From positions 2,509,501 to 2,573,500 of the forward strand of contig NZ_CP022684.1 of assembly GCF_002863865.1 (NCBI RefSeq): a DNA stretch of 64,000 nt, read 5' to 3'. Of the stretch, positions 1 through 9,121 are shown one piece after another (the first letter of the stretch is position 1; each line of letters begins with the position of its first letter). Below the pieces are notes generated by a model that was not told where the DNA came from, searched no databases, and worked only from the letters and a program-made list of their open reading frames with translations. Source of the stretch: Ketobacter alkanivorans (lineage in GTDB: Bacteria > Pseudomonadota > Gammaproteobacteria > Pseudomonadales > Ketobacteraceae). A program made the translations under genes and the position numbers.

Positions 1-1929
1 CGAATCCACCCCCAGCTCAGAGAACGTCACATCCAGATCAATGTGATGGGGCTCTACATCCAGCTTATCCGCCACCCACACCTGCAGATCCGCATACAGT
101 TCGCTGTGCCAATCCAGCACCTCGGAATTAGCCTGGGGCGCGCGCTCGGGCTTAGTTGCCATGCCAGACCCCGGTTGCCACACATGCACCGGCACCAGGT
201 TGCCTTCCAAATACATACGCTTGGCGTCGGCACGCTGAATTTTACCGCTGGAGGTTTTGGGAATCGCACTGCCAGACAGCAGCACCAACGCCGTGGGCGT
301 AATACCGTGCCGACTGGATATGGCTTTAGCGCCTTCTGCCGCCAGCATACGGAAATCCGCCTGCTCCCCGGCCGCCCGACCGACCTCCTGCAGCACCACC
401 AGTTCTTCCTTACCGTCCACTGTCACCGCAAATGCAGCGCCACCACCCACACGGAACGTTGGATTCACCTCCTGCAACGTACGCTCAATATCCTGGGGAT
501 AATGATTGCGCCCGGCCACAATGATCACTTCTTTGATACGGCCAGTCACGTACAGCTCGTCATCCAGTTTAAAACCCAGATCGCCGCTGCGCAGATAACC
601 TGTTTCGCTGTTATCTCCGGCAATAGTCGACTTAAAAACACTGTGCGAAAACTGGGGCTTGCCCCAATAGCCACGCGCTACCGATGGACTGTTGATCCAG
701 ATCTCGCCCACCTCACCATCGGCACAAGCCATACAGGTGCGAGGGTTGACGATCTTCACATCCGCCCCTTCAGCGATCACACCAGAGCTGACCAAGTGAG
801 ACGTTTTGGTTCGCAGATCAGCAGGCGCTTCCACATAGCGGCCTTTTTCCAGCTCATCCAGTTGCGCTTTCAATACTTTGGCACCACGGCCAGAAGGCGA
901 GCCCGCCACAAACAGACTGGCCTCGGCCAAACCGTAACAAGGCAAAAACGCCTTGGGATCAAAACCGCTCACCTTGAAACGATCGGCAAAATTATCCAAC
1001 GCACTGGTCTGGATCGGCTCGGCACCGTTGAAAGCCACAAACCAATTCGACAGATCCAGGGTTTCTGCCTGCTCTTCGGTTACTTTGCGCACACAATATT
1101 GATAACCAAAATTAGGGCCACCACTGACATGAGCCTTCTGCTCAGACAGGGTTTTCAACCACAGCAACGGGCGCTTCAAAAATGTAAGGGGCGACATCAA
1201 AGACACATGGGCACCGGCAAAGATCGGCGTCAGCACGCCACCGATCAGCCCCATATCGTGGAACGGCGGCAGCCAGATCACCACACGCAGATCCTGCATT
1301 GCATCCAAGCGCTCATTGCCGCGGAAAAAGCCATGCAGAATCTGTTCAAAATTGGCCAGCAGGTTGCCGTGGGTCACCTCCACCCCTTTCGGGTTACCGG
1401 TAGAACCTGATGTGTATTGCAGGAACGCAATCTCATCCGGCTGCGCCTGATAAGGCACAAAACCAGCATCAATCGGCTTATCGAGCAATCCATCGATGGC
1501 CACACAGGGCATGGAATCCCCGTAACCCAGAGTGGTAATCCAGGATTCAATCACCGGTGCCAACGCCTGATTGGTTAGAATCGCACCGGCATTACAGTCC
1601 AGCGCCACCTTCTGCAAACGGGATAAATCACGGGCACCCATGGGCGGATAAGCCGGCACCGGGACACAACCGGCATACAAACAACCGAAAAACGCACGGA
1701 TATAATCAATTCCAGGGGCAAACAACAGCAGTAGATTGCGTCCACTCAGGCCCTGATCCACCAAGCTGCTGCCAATGGCTCGAGCGTGCTGATCCAGCGT
1801 AAAGTAGGTCGCAGCATCATCTTGCTGGCCATCATCTTTGATAAAAGAGGCGAGGGGGGCATCGTTGCGGTTGTGGGCCTGCTGTACTGCCATGTCCACG
1901 AGGTTCTGGAACTGAGGAAAACTGTACAT
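1..1929 (-). CDS. Fatty-acyl-AMP ligase fused to an acyl carrier domain (3' end outside window)
   Basis: Partial gene; 643 codons are visible and it runs off the left edge. The protein starts MYSFPQFQNL behind a TCAGGA ribosome site. It has the adenylate-forming P-loop YTSGSTGNPKGV near residue 172, the FAAL-style stretch WLPPFHDMGLIGG, CYGLAEASLF, and the C-terminal GRIKEVIIVAGRNHYPQDIE segment typical of FAALs rather than acyl-CoA ligases. After about residue 600 a carrier-protein domain begins, and the last visible codons read ELGVDS, whose Ser would be the phosphopantetheine site. Known for the family: FAALs load fatty acids as acyl-AMP onto carrier domains of polyketide or lipopeptide pathways. 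The downstream partner genes lie outside the window, so the product is unknown. Confidence 0.9.
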   Translation of the reverse strand, partial: MYSFPQFQNLVDMAVQQAHNRNDAPLASFIKDDGQQDDAATYFTLDQHARAIGSSLVDQGLSGRNLLLLFAPGIDYIRAFFGCLYAGCVPVPAYPPMGARDLSRLQKVALDCNAGAILTNQALAPVIESWITTLGYGDSMPCVAIDGLLDKPIDAGFVPYQAQPDEIAFLQYTSGSTGNPKGVEVTHGNLLANFEQILHGFFRGNERLDAMQDLRVVIWLPPFHDMGLIGGVLTPIFAGAHVSLMSPLTFLKRPLLWLKTLSEQKAHVSGGPNFGYQYCVRKVTEEQAETLDLSNWFVAFNGAEPIQTSALDNFADRFKVSGFDPKAFLPCYGLAEASLFVAGSPSGRGAKVLKAQLDELEKGRYVEAPADLRTKTSHLVSSGVIAEGADVKIVNPRTCMACADGEVGEIWINSPSVARGYWGKPQFSHSVFKSTIAGDNSETGYLRSGDLGFKLDDELYVTGRIKEVIIVAGRNHYPQDIERTLQEVNPTFRVGGGAAFAVTVDGKEELVVLQEVGRAAGEQADFRMLAAEGAKAISSRHGITPTALVLLSGSAIPKTSSGKIQRADAKRMYLEGNLVPVHVWQPGSGMATKPERAPQANSEVLDWHSELYADLQVWVADKLDVEPHHIDLDVTFSELGVDS

Positions 1930-2155
1930 ATCGACTGCATCCTGATTGTTTTTTTATTATTGAAGTCATGACCGCCTGCCCAACGGCCAATCTCTGACTC
2001 TATTTAAACAACCTAGTTAAGGACACAGAAGACAAAAAGGGTGACAATATGTTGCGAGTTGTATATTTCAGCTATTTACACAGTGTTCGGCAACACACCG
2101 AAATTTGAAAACACCTCTGGTAAGATGTAACCATCAGCCACCAGGGGGGCTCAAC

Positions 2156-4378
2156 ATGAATGCTGTTAAACCATTACTATTATTAATTTTCGTGCAGCTA
2201 GCACTGATAGCGTGCGGCGGCGGAGGTGCTGGCGACTCAGGGTCAGGCTCATCCACAGATGACACCAACCTTGCATCCGGACTACAACAACGGCCTCGCA
2301 CCGCCACATTGAACGTGCCCGTAACCGCCACCTCTGGCGAGATCACCATGGTGGAAGCCTTCGAGAACCTGCCCAACTTCTCCCAACCGGTGTTCATCAC
2401 TCACGCAGGAGATGGCAGCGACCGCCTGTTCGTGGTGGAACAAGCAGGCCGCATCCGCGTGTTTGCCAACGACCCAAATGCCACCAGCTACAGCACCTTT
2501 CTGGACATCCGCGATCGCGTTGCCGACGGCGGTGAGCTGGGCCTGCTGGGGCTGGCCTTTGACCCCAACTACGCCTCCAACGGCTACTTTTACGTGTATT
2601 ACACAGGCAGTGGCCCGGAATCCAGACTGTCCCGCTTCAACGTCTCCTCCGGCAACCCCAATCAGGCCGACCCCGGCTCAGAAACCATCCTGCTCACCGT
2701 AGACCAGCCCGCTGGCAACCATAATGGCGGCACCATCGCCTTCGGCCCCGATGGCTACCTCTATTGGGGCCTGGGTGACGGCGGCGGCAGTGGCGACCCG
2801 GACCGACAAGGCCAAAACACCCAAAACCTGCTCAGCACCGTGATGCGCATTAACCCCACCGGCAGCGGCTACAGCATCCCCGCCGACAACCCATTTGTCG
2901 ATAACAGCGACGGCATACCTGAGGAAATCTGGGCCTACGGCTTCCGCAACCCCTACCGATTCTCGTTTGATCGCAACACCGGCGATCTGTGGCTGGCCGA
3001 CGTGGGTCAAAACGCCATCGAAGAAATCGACATCGTCATCAAAGGTGGCAACTACGGCTGGAGCTGGTACGAAGGCAGCAGCACCTTTCGCAGCGGTGCC
3101 CCCAGCGGCACCTATCAATTCCCAGTGCATGAATACGATCACTCCCAGGGCGAATCCATCACCGGCGGTTACGTATACCGGGGCAGTGCCGTGCCCAGCC
3201 TGGTGGGCAAATACCTGTACGGTGATTTCATCAGCACCCGAGTGTGGGCGCTCACCGTGGATGATCAACTCAACAAAGTGGATAACAGCGAACTGGGCAA
3301 CGCCCCCCAAAACCCCGCCGGGTTTGGTGAAGATGAAGCAGGCGAGTTGTACATCGCAGGCTATGGTGGCCGCCTGTACCGCTTTGCAGAAGGCGATGGC
3401 GGCGATCCTCTGGCAGGCTTTCCACAGGCCCTGTCAGACACCGGCCTGTTCAGCGACACCAGCAGCCTGACACCGGCCTCCGGCCTCATCGAATACGACG
3501 TCAATTCACCCCTGTGGTCTGACTACAGCACCAAACGACGCTGGATCGCCGTGCCCAATGGCCAAGCCATCACCTTCTCCGGCAGCCAGCCCTGGCGCTT
3601 TCCCATAGGCACCGTGCTGGTAAAACACTTCGAAATAGAAATGGTCGCAGGCGATACCGACTCCAGCCGCCGCCTGGAAACCCGCGTACTGGTTAATCAA
3701 ACCGGAGGCTGGTTTGGCGTCACCTATCGCTGGAACGAACCACAAACCGACGCCGAACTGCTGACCGATCGGCTCACCGAAACCCTCACCGTTGCCGATG
3801 CCGATTTCAACGGCGGCACACGCGTTCAGGACTACCTGTACCCCAGCCCCAACGACTGCCTCAGCTGCCACGTGAACGCCTCCGGTAATGTACTGGGCGT
3901 TAAAACTGCGCAATTGAATGGTCGCTTTGATTACACCAGTGGCAACGACACCATCAGCGCCAACCAACTCACCACCTGGAACCACATTGGCCTGTTCACC
4001 CGCAGCATCGGCAGCCCCGGCCAGTATCAGGCGCTGCGAGCACTCGACAATCAGGCCACCAGCCTGGACCAGCGCAGCCGCTCCTACCTCGATTCCAACT
4101 GCTCTTTCTGCCATCAAGCAGGCGGTACCGCACCGGTGAACATCGACCTGCGCTACTCCAGAACCCTGGCCCAAACCAACACACTGGATGTTGTCCCAGA
4201 AGCCGGAGACCTCGGCATCAGCGGCGCCCGCATCATTGCCAGCGGTGATGCCGAGCGCAGCGTACTTTGGGCGCGCATGAACACCACCGATGACCAATAT
4301 CGAATGCCTCCCATTGCCAGCCATCTGCCACACCCAGAGGCCCTGAACGTTATACAGCAGTGGATTGAGTCCCTTTAA
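2156..4378 (+). CDS. Lipoprotein: glucose/sorbosone dehydrogenase-like propeller with C-terminal diheme cytochrome c region (SO2930/HNE_0200-like)
   Basis: About 740 aa. ATG 2156 is chosen because it follows AGGGGGG and starts a lipoprotein signal (MNAVKPLLLL ending in lipobox LIAC); an upstream in-frame TTG would add 17 residues. Residues about 60-410 form a GSDH-type beta-propeller, with stretches such as GDGSDRLFVVEQAGRI, LGLAFDPNY, NHNGG and FRNPYRFSFD. The C-terminal part has two c-type heme sites, CLSCH (C568/C571/H572) and CSFCH (C649/C652/H653). This matches the architecture I know as the SO2930 family diheme cytochrome (TIGR03806). Likely an envelope-anchored PQQ-type dehydrogenase passing electrons to its own hemes; the substrate is unknown. 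Convergent with the next gene, overlapping it by 29 bp. Confidence 0.85.
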   Translation: MNAVKPLLLLIFVQLALIACGGGGAGDSGSGSSTDDTNLASGLQQRPRTATLNVPVTATSGEITMVEAFENLPNFSQPVFITHAGDGSDRLFVVEQAGRIRVFANDPNATSYSTFLDIRDRVADGGELGLLGLAFDPNYASNGYFYVYYTGSGPESRLSRFNVSSGNPNQADPGSETILLTVDQPAGNHNGGTIAFGPDGYLYWGLGDGGGSGDPDRQGQNTQNLLSTVMRINPTGSGYSIPADNPFVDNSDGIPEEIWAYGFRNPYRFSFDRNTGDLWLADVGQNAIEEIDIVIKGGNYGWSWYEGSSTFRSGAPSGTYQFPVHEYDHSQGESITGGYVYRGSAVPSLVGKYLYGDFISTRVWALTVDDQLNKVDNSELGNAPQNPAGFGEDEAGELYIAGYGGRLYRFAEGDGGDPLAGFPQALSDTGLFSDTSSLTPASGLIEYDVNSPLWSDYSTKRRWIAVPNGQAITFSGSQPWRFPIGTVLVKHFEIEMVAGDTDSSRRLETRVLVNQTGGWFGVTYRWNEPQTDAELLTDRLTETLTVADADFNGGTRVQDYLYPSPNDCLSCHVNASGNVLGVKTAQLNGRFDYTSGNDTISANQLTTWNHIGLFTRSIGSPGQYQALRALDNQATSLDQRSRSYLDSNCSFCHQAGGTAPVNIDLRYSRTLAQTNTLDVVPEAGDLGISGARIIASGDAERSVLWARMNTTDDQYRMPPIASHLPHPEALNVIQQWIESL

Positions 4379-4676
4379 ACACCCCCTCCGCGCCGTTGGC
4401 ATATTCCCGCACCAACAGATACGTCAACGGCACCAACGTACCAAGCGCAAACGTCGCCACCACCCAGGGCCAGGGGTTCACCTCACGCTTGCGCGCATCC
4501 ACCACCATCCACGTACAAATCAGCCCACCAGCAATCACCAGATCAATCAGCACCTGCCAACTCCCCAGCGATGCCATACCCGCCTCCCAGATGCCGAAAT
4601 AACCGATCTCCCACATCACATACGTACTGAACACACCAAAATCCAACAACACAAACCACAGAATCAACTTTTTCAT
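4350..4676 (-). CDS. DUF2834 family small membrane protein
   Basis: 108 aa, beginning MKKLILWFVLLDFGVFSTYV. There are three hydrophobic helices (about 5-22, 38-58, 70-90) with the DUF2834 pattern (DFGVFSTYVMWEIGY, then TWMVVDARKR, then PWPWV). The function of the family is unknown. It is divergent from the XRE regulator, and the shared 144-bp intergenic region holds a perfect palindrome, so this gene may be a target of that regulator. Its 3' end overlaps the convergent dehydrogenase gene. Confidence 0.75.
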   Translation of the reverse strand: MKKLILWFVLLDFGVFSTYVMWEIGYFGIWEAGMASLGSWQVLIDLVIAGGLICTWMVVDARKREVNPWPWVVATFALGTLVPLTYLLVREYANGAEGVFKGTQSTAV

Positions 4677-4769
4677 CGCTCTATCCTCATTCCGTTAAAT
4701 AACCGCTGTCGCCCCGTCGGAGCCATCGAACCAGCAGCATCAGTCTGGCTTGCCTAATTCCCCCAAACA

Positions 4770-4786
4770 ATTACCTTAGAGGTAAT
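4770..4786. promoter_or_regulatory. Palindromic operator candidate between DUF2834 and XRE regulator genes
   Basis: ATTACCT-TAG-AGGTAAT is a perfect inverted repeat with 7-bp arms and a 3-bp centre. It sits 34 bp before the regulator start, in a divergent intergenic region. This is the expected size and place for the binding site of the HTH protein encoded at 4821. The palindrome is seen directly; its use as an operator is inferred. Confidence 0.55.
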
Positions 4787-4820
4787 CGCCAACCCGCATC
4801 CGCCGGAGCAAAATGCCACC

Positions 4821-5663
4821 ATGACCACATCAACTGCACACCAAAAAACCAGCACCGGCTTCGGCCCCCTGCTGCGCACCTGGCGCGAGCGCCGTAAACG
4901 CTCACAACTGGATCTATCACTGGATGCCGGGGTGTCCCAACGCCACCTCAGCTTTCTGGAATCAGGCCGCGCCAAACCCAGCCGCGACATGATCCTGCAA
5001 CTGACCGAAGTGCTGGACGTCCCACTGCGGGATCGCAACCTGCTGCTGCAAACCGCAGGCTTTGCCTCCGCCTACGAAGCTCGCCCACTGGACAGCGACG
5101 ACATGGCCGCCGTACGACAAGCGCTGGAGCTCACCTTGCAGCACCACGAACCCTATCCCGCCGTGGTAATGGATAAACGCTGGAACCTGCTGCTGCAAAA
5201 CAGCGCCGCCGATCGCTTTATCGGCTTGCTCGGTGACACCAAAAGTCTTTGGCAACAGGTCGACCCCAGCGGCAAACGCAACGCCATGCGACTCACCTTT
5301 TCACCCCACGGCATGCAACCCCTGATCAGCAACTGGCCCGACGCCGCCAGCATGCTGCTGTCACGCCTGCAACGGGAAGTCACCGCCGACCCAGGCAACC
5401 AAGATCTGGCCGAACTGCTGCAAGAACTCGGCAACCTACCCACCATTCCAGAACGCTGGCAAACCCAAGCCATACACTCCGCACCTGAACCCATCCTGCC
5501 ACTGGAACTCAGCTTCAACGGCACCACCCTGCGCATCTTCAGCATGATCTCCACGTTCGGCACCGCACTGGACATCACCGCCGACGAACTGCGGGTAGAA
5601 ACCTTTTTCCCCGCCGATGACTTTTCTGCGCAATTTTTTCAGATGCTTGCGGCTAATACATAA
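4821..5663 (+). CDS. XRE-family regulator with MmyB-like ligand-binding domain
   Basis: 280 aa. Residues about 12-70 form a helix-turn-helix of the MmyB/HTH_31 type (GPLLRTWRERRKRSQLDLS, then GVSQRHLSFLESGRAKPS). Residues about 100-270 match the MmyB ligand-binding domain (VVMDKRWNLLLQNSAADRFI). Such regulators usually control a neighbouring or divergent gene, here the DUF2834 gene. The start is unusual: a strong GGAG at 4805 serves a three-codon ORF (ATG CCA CCA TGA, 4813-4824) whose stop overlaps this ATG, suggesting translational coupling. Confidence 0.88.
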   Translation: MTTSTAHQKTSTGFGPLLRTWRERRKRSQLDLSLDAGVSQRHLSFLESGRAKPSRDMILQLTEVLDVPLRDRNLLLQTAGFASAYEARPLDSDDMAAVRQALELTLQHHEPYPAVVMDKRWNLLLQNSAADRFIGLLGDTKSLWQQVDPSGKRNAMRLTFSPHGMQPLISNWPDAASMLLSRLQREVTADPGNQDLAELLQELGNLPTIPERWQTQAIHSAPEPILPLELSFNGTTLRIFSMISTFGTALDITADELRVETFFPADDFSAQFFQMLAANT

Positions 5664-5752
5664 GCACCGCACAACCGGGTAACACCTCCTTTGCGGTTCT
5701 GGTAAAGTACCTCACAGCTGCACACCAATGGACTTGACCGAGGAACCACCAC

Positions 5753-6355
5753 ATGGACACCCAACAGAAACAACCCAGCCCACCCCGGCAAGACTTACTG
5801 GACACAACCCAAACCAGCCTTGCAGAACTGGAAAGCAACCTGGAACACATCAAAAGCGCCCCCAAAAATCAAGGCAGCGTTGAACTCATAGTGTGCCGCC
5901 CCAGCACCGGCAAGCGCCGTGAACTGGAGCAAGGCCAACTCTGCCCAGAACGGGGCCTGGTGGGGGACAACTGGCAGGCAAGGGGAGACTACAAACGCCC
6001 CGGCGGCCAAGCCCACCCAGACATGCAACTCAACCTGATGAATGCCCGTGCCATCAGCGCAATCGCACGCGACAAACGCCACTGGAAACTGGCTGGCGAT
6101 CAATTCTTTATAGACATGGATCTAAGCCCAACCAACCTGCCAGCAGGCACTCGCTTACAGATTGGCAGCGCCCTTATCGAAGTCACCGCAGAACCTCACC
6201 TGGGCTGCAAAAAATTCCTGGCACGCTTTGGTAAAGATGCCGCCATGTTTGTCAATTCAAAGATCGGTAAAACGCTCAACCTAAGGGGAATCAACGCCCG
6301 TGTGATCGAACCCGGCGTAGTAAAACCTGGTGATATAGTTTTGAAAATTGCGTGA
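5753..6355 (+). CDS. MOSC domain protein
   Basis: 200 aa, ATG start. After about 40 variable residues it follows the MOSC fold, with RPSTGKRRELEQGQLCPERGLVGDNW split across residues 49-75, then MQLNLMNARAI, GDQFFIDMDLS, and the conserved cysteine in HLGCKKF near residue 160. MOSC domains, related to the molybdenum-cofactor sulfurase C-terminus, bind Moco or sulfur carriers. Which substrate this single-domain protein serves cannot be read from the sequence. It stands alone, 89 bp after the XRE regulator. Confidence 0.85.
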   Translation: MDTQQKQPSPPRQDLLDTTQTSLAELESNLEHIKSAPKNQGSVELIVCRPSTGKRRELEQGQLCPERGLVGDNWQARGDYKRPGGQAHPDMQLNLMNARAISAIARDKRHWKLAGDQFFIDMDLSPTNLPAGTRLQIGSALIEVTAEPHLGCKKFLARFGKDAAMFVNSKIGKTLNLRGINARVIEPGVVKPGDIVLKIA

Positions 6356-6369
6356 GAGGTAAGGGAGTC

Positions 6370-6576
6370 ATGAGATATTTACTGGTACTACTCGTTTCGT
6401 TATTGTCAGTTTCATGCAGCAATAGCAGCAAGAAAGGAACATATGAAGCCATACAGACTGGCCAAAAGAATGAGTGTCAGGCGTTATTCGGTAACGAATA
6501 CGATAGGTGTGTTGAAAAATACTCGAAGCCCTATGATGAATATCATCGAGAGCGTGAAGAAGTTCTAGGGAGATAA
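6370..6576 (+). CDS. Small lipoprotein, function unknown
   Basis: 68 aa. Start ATG 6370 follows GGGAG. The N-terminus MRYLLVLLVSLLSVSCSNSS is a clear lipoprotein signal with lipobox SVSC. The mature part is short and charged with two further cysteines (NECQALFGNEYDRC) and a Tyr/Glu-rich tail. I do not recognise the family. The gene is more AT-rich than the MOSC gene before it and starts 14 bp after it; with the methyltransferase that follows it may be a small insertion. Confidence 0.6.
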   Translation: MRYLLVLLVSLLSVSCSNSSKKGTYEAIQTGQKNECQALFGNEYDRCVEKYSKPYDEYHREREEVLGR

Positions 6577-6609
6577 AATGTCAACTCTACGCAGCCAGGC
6601 TTGGTGTCC

Positions 6610-7221
6610 ATGAACCCGAAAGAAATTGGTAAAGCGTATGACACAATCACTCACCTGTGGGTGCGCGAAGACTTCAACCGAATGAACGGAATTGCTGAGC
6701 ATAAGCGGGCATTAGCATTCGTAGAAAACAAAGGCAAAGCTCTTGATGTTGGTTGTGGCTGCACTGGTCGATTCGTGGATCTTCTCCTAAGTGAGGGATT
6801 CACGCCAGAGGGCATTGATATATCCGAAGAAATGATACGCTTAGCCAGGCGCCGTCATCCAGAATTGTCCTTTCATCACCAAGACATATGTGAATGGACA
6901 ATAACAGAAAAATACGAGTTTATTACCGCCTGGGATAGCATTTGGCATATCCCCCTTGAACAGCAAGAAAATGTATTAACAAAATTAGTATCCAGTCTTA
7001 ATGTAGGTGGCGTACTCATTTTCTCATTCGGCGGTACGAATGAAAAAAGCGACCACACAGATAATTTTATGGGCCCAGAGGTTTACTACTCAACCCTGGG
7101 GACCAACGGATTCCTTGAATTATTAATACGCCTGGGCTGTATTTGCAGGCACCTTGAGTACGGACAACACCCTGAACTTCACACCTACCTAATAGTACAA
7201 AAAACCCAGAATCACCCCTGA
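6610..7221 (+). CDS. Class I SAM-dependent methyltransferase
   Basis: 203 aa from ATG 6610 (an in-frame TTG lies 9 bp upstream). SAM-binding motif I is ALDVGCGCTGRF near residue 47, followed by GIDISEEMIRLAR and an acidic motif ITAWDSIWHIP near residue 105. This is the usual small-molecule methyltransferase fold; the substrate is unknown. Base use is AT-rich (for example AATATTAATA-like stretches and many ATA codons), unlike the flanking MOSC gene, which hints at recent acquisition. Its last 10 bp overlap the convergent P450 gene. Confidence 0.8.
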   Translation: MNPKEIGKAYDTITHLWVREDFNRMNGIAEHKRALAFVENKGKALDVGCGCTGRFVDLLLSEGFTPEGIDISEEMIRLARRRHPELSFHHQDICEWTITEKYEFITAWDSIWHIPLEQQENVLTKLVSSLNVGGVLIFSFGGTNEKSDHTDNFMGPEVYYSTLGTNGFLELLIRLGCICRHLEYGQHPELHTYLIVQKTQNHP

Positions 7222-8648
7222 TTCACCGGCACCTTGGCGGTCAGCTTAACCATCATATGGGTATAACCCTTAACAAAATTGGATTGCACGTGTTTCGGCT
7301 CAGATACAACTTCGATTTTATCAAAACGTGTTAATAACTCTTCCCACAGTATCCGCAGTTGCATTTCGGCCAAACGATTGCCCATGCAACGATGGATACC
7401 AAACCCAAAGGAAAGATGATTTCTGGCATTTTTACGATCAACAATAAATTGATCCGGCTGATCAATGGCCCGCTCATCACGATTACCCGAAACGTACCAC
7501 ATAACAACCTTGTCACCCTTTTTAATGGTTTGCCCGTTCAGCTCAACATCCTGCTTGGCAACACGGCGCATGTATGCCAGAGGCGTCTGCCATCGAATGA
7601 TTTCCGATACCATATTAGGAATTAAACCCGGATCATTCTTCAGTTTAATAAATTCCTGCGGAAACTGATGCAAAGCCAGCACACCACCGGTCATCGAGTT
7701 ACGAGTGGTGTCGTTACCACCTACAATCAGCAGCGCCAGGTTACCTAGAAACTCTACCGGTTTATCAATCAAATTCTCAGTATTTTCATTGGCCAGCAGT
7801 AAGCTGATTAAATCAAACCCCATATCCTCACCGGCCGCTTTTTTCGCTGCTTTCTCCCGCCACAGCCGTGAGAAATATTTCGCACATTCTTGTGCCGCAG
7901 CAAAGGTTTCATCATTTGAACTGGTGCCTCCGGTAAGCTCAGGCCCACCACTGATCACATCTGACCACTCTGCCAACTTACGGCGCTTTTCATAAGGGAA
8001 ATCGAATAACGTAGCCAGCATCCTGGCCGTTAATTCAACGGATACTTTATCGACCCAGTCAAATGGTTCATCAAGTGGTAGATTATTCAATACATCCTGG
8101 GTGCGGCTGCGAATAAGGCTTTCCATCTCCGTAAGGTTTTTCGGCGCAACGACACCTTGCACGGCTTGCCTTTGCACATCGTGCTTGGGGGGATCCATCG
8201 CGATAAAGGTCTCCAGGGGCAGGCCTTCCGGCCGATCACCCAACATGATGATGGGTTCTGCCGAGAACAGATCATGGCGTTTATCAACAAACATAATATC
8301 TTTATAGCGGGTAATGGACCAAAAAGGGCCGAACGCACTTTCTTGCTGATAGTGTACCGGGCATTCATCACGCAAGCGCTTAAAATAAGACTGCCAACGG
8401 TGTTGTCTGAACAGAAACGGGTTGCTGACATCTATATCTTCAATTTTGAGGGTGGACACATCCGGCAATTCAGCCTCAACAAATACAGGAATAGGTTTAC
8501 CCTTCCACACGAGTCTTTTGGCTTTTAAAAACAGATGGATGCCCTTGATTTGTAGCGGCATTGGAACAATAGGTGCACTTTTTTCGGCAAGCGTCGAGAT
8601 AGAAAACAGTGCAACACCTTTTTCAATTACTGGAGATAGGATACCCAT
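7212..8648 (-). CDS. cyp153: CYP153-type cytochrome P450, alkane/fatty acid terminal hydroxylase
   Basis: 478 aa from ATG 8648, preceded by GAGGA. CYP153 marks: N-terminal LPDVSTLKIEDIDVSNPFL, I-helix GGNDTTRNSMTGG, K-helix ExxR in VSEIIRWQTPLAYMRR, and heme-binding loop SFGFGIHRCMGNRLAE with the proximal Cys. CYP153 enzymes are soluble bacterial monooxygenases that omega-hydroxylate n-alkanes and related chains, taking electrons from a [2Fe-2S] ferredoxin and an FAD reductase. The ferredoxin gene is 44 bp upstream on the same strand; no reductase gene is in the window. Probably controlled by the divergent AraC protein at 9211. Confidence 0.93.
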   Translation of the reverse strand: MGILSPVIEKGVALFSISTLAEKSAPIVPMPLQIKGIHLFLKAKRLVWKGKPIPVFVEAELPDVSTLKIEDIDVSNPFLFRQHRWQSYFKRLRDECPVHYQQESAFGPFWSITRYKDIMFVDKRHDLFSAEPIIMLGDRPEGLPLETFIAMDPPKHDVQRQAVQGVVAPKNLTEMESLIRSRTQDVLNNLPLDEPFDWVDKVSVELTARMLATLFDFPYEKRRKLAEWSDVISGGPELTGGTSSNDETFAAAQECAKYFSRLWREKAAKKAAGEDMGFDLISLLLANENTENLIDKPVEFLGNLALLIVGGNDTTRNSMTGGVLALHQFPQEFIKLKNDPGLIPNMVSEIIRWQTPLAYMRRVAKQDVELNGQTIKKGDKVVMWYVSGNRDERAIDQPDQFIVDRKNARNHLSFGFGIHRCMGNRLAEMQLRILWEELLTRFDKIEVVSEPKHVQSNFVKGYTHMMVKLTAKVPVNQG

Positions 8649-8692
8649 GTCATTCCTCAATTCAGATCGCGTAGTAAAAAAATTATCAGTGA

Positions 8693-9013
8693 CTACATTT
8701 GAAACTCAGGCAAACGTACAACCAGTCCATCCATAGCTTCGGTCATCGATATCTGACATGCCAAGCGCGATGTGTCTGCTTTTTCAGGTGTCATCTCCAG
8801 CATTTGCTTTTCTTCTGCATACACAGCGCCAGTGGCTGCAATCCAGTTACGATCAACAATCACATGACAGGTGCCACAGGCGCAGGCTCCACCGCAGTCC
8901 GCGTCAATGCCAGGCACTCCGTTATCGGTGGCGGTTTGCATCAGCGTTTTTCCCTCCTCAATATCTACCTCATGCTGCGTACCGTTATGCTCTATAAACG
9001 TGACACGACCCAT
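8693..9013 (-). CDS. [2Fe-2S] ferredoxin, electron donor to CYP153
   Basis: 106 aa from ATG 9013 (MGRVTFIEHNG). The in-frame ATG at 9028 is rejected because GAGGAA between the two is the ribosome site. Cluster ligands C40, C46, C49 (C-x5-C-x2-C in DADCGGACACGTCH) and C86 (SRLACQ) match adrenodoxin/putidaredoxin-type ferredoxins. Size and gene order are those of ferredoxins paired with CYP153. It is first in the fdx-cyp153 operon and divergent from the AraC regulator. Confidence 0.93.
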   Translation of the reverse strand: MGRVTFIEHNGTQHEVDIEEGKTLMQTATDNGVPGIDADCGGACACGTCHVIVDRNWIAATGAVYAEEKQMLEMTPEKADTSRLACQISMTEAMDGLVVRLPEFQM

Positions 9014-9121
9014 ACATTCCTCTTCCATTCTTAATTAAAATCAATAAGTTACAATCAGGCCAGGCACCACATCCACGGCCTTACCTGCATCTGTGTAGAT
9101 TAGATTACGGATTAGTATTCA

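Noticed and set aside
43..1410. 455-codon open frame on the + strand, antisense to the FAAL gene
   Set aside because: The opposite strand encodes a well-supported adenylate-forming enzyme through the whole stretch; the antisense product has no family resemblance and is His/Gln/Arg-rich as expected from a shadow frame.
3506..4402. 298-codon antisense frame under the dehydrogenase-cytochrome gene
   Set aside because: The product is Gly/Ala/Val-rich with no motif, whereas the + strand carries both heme sites there.
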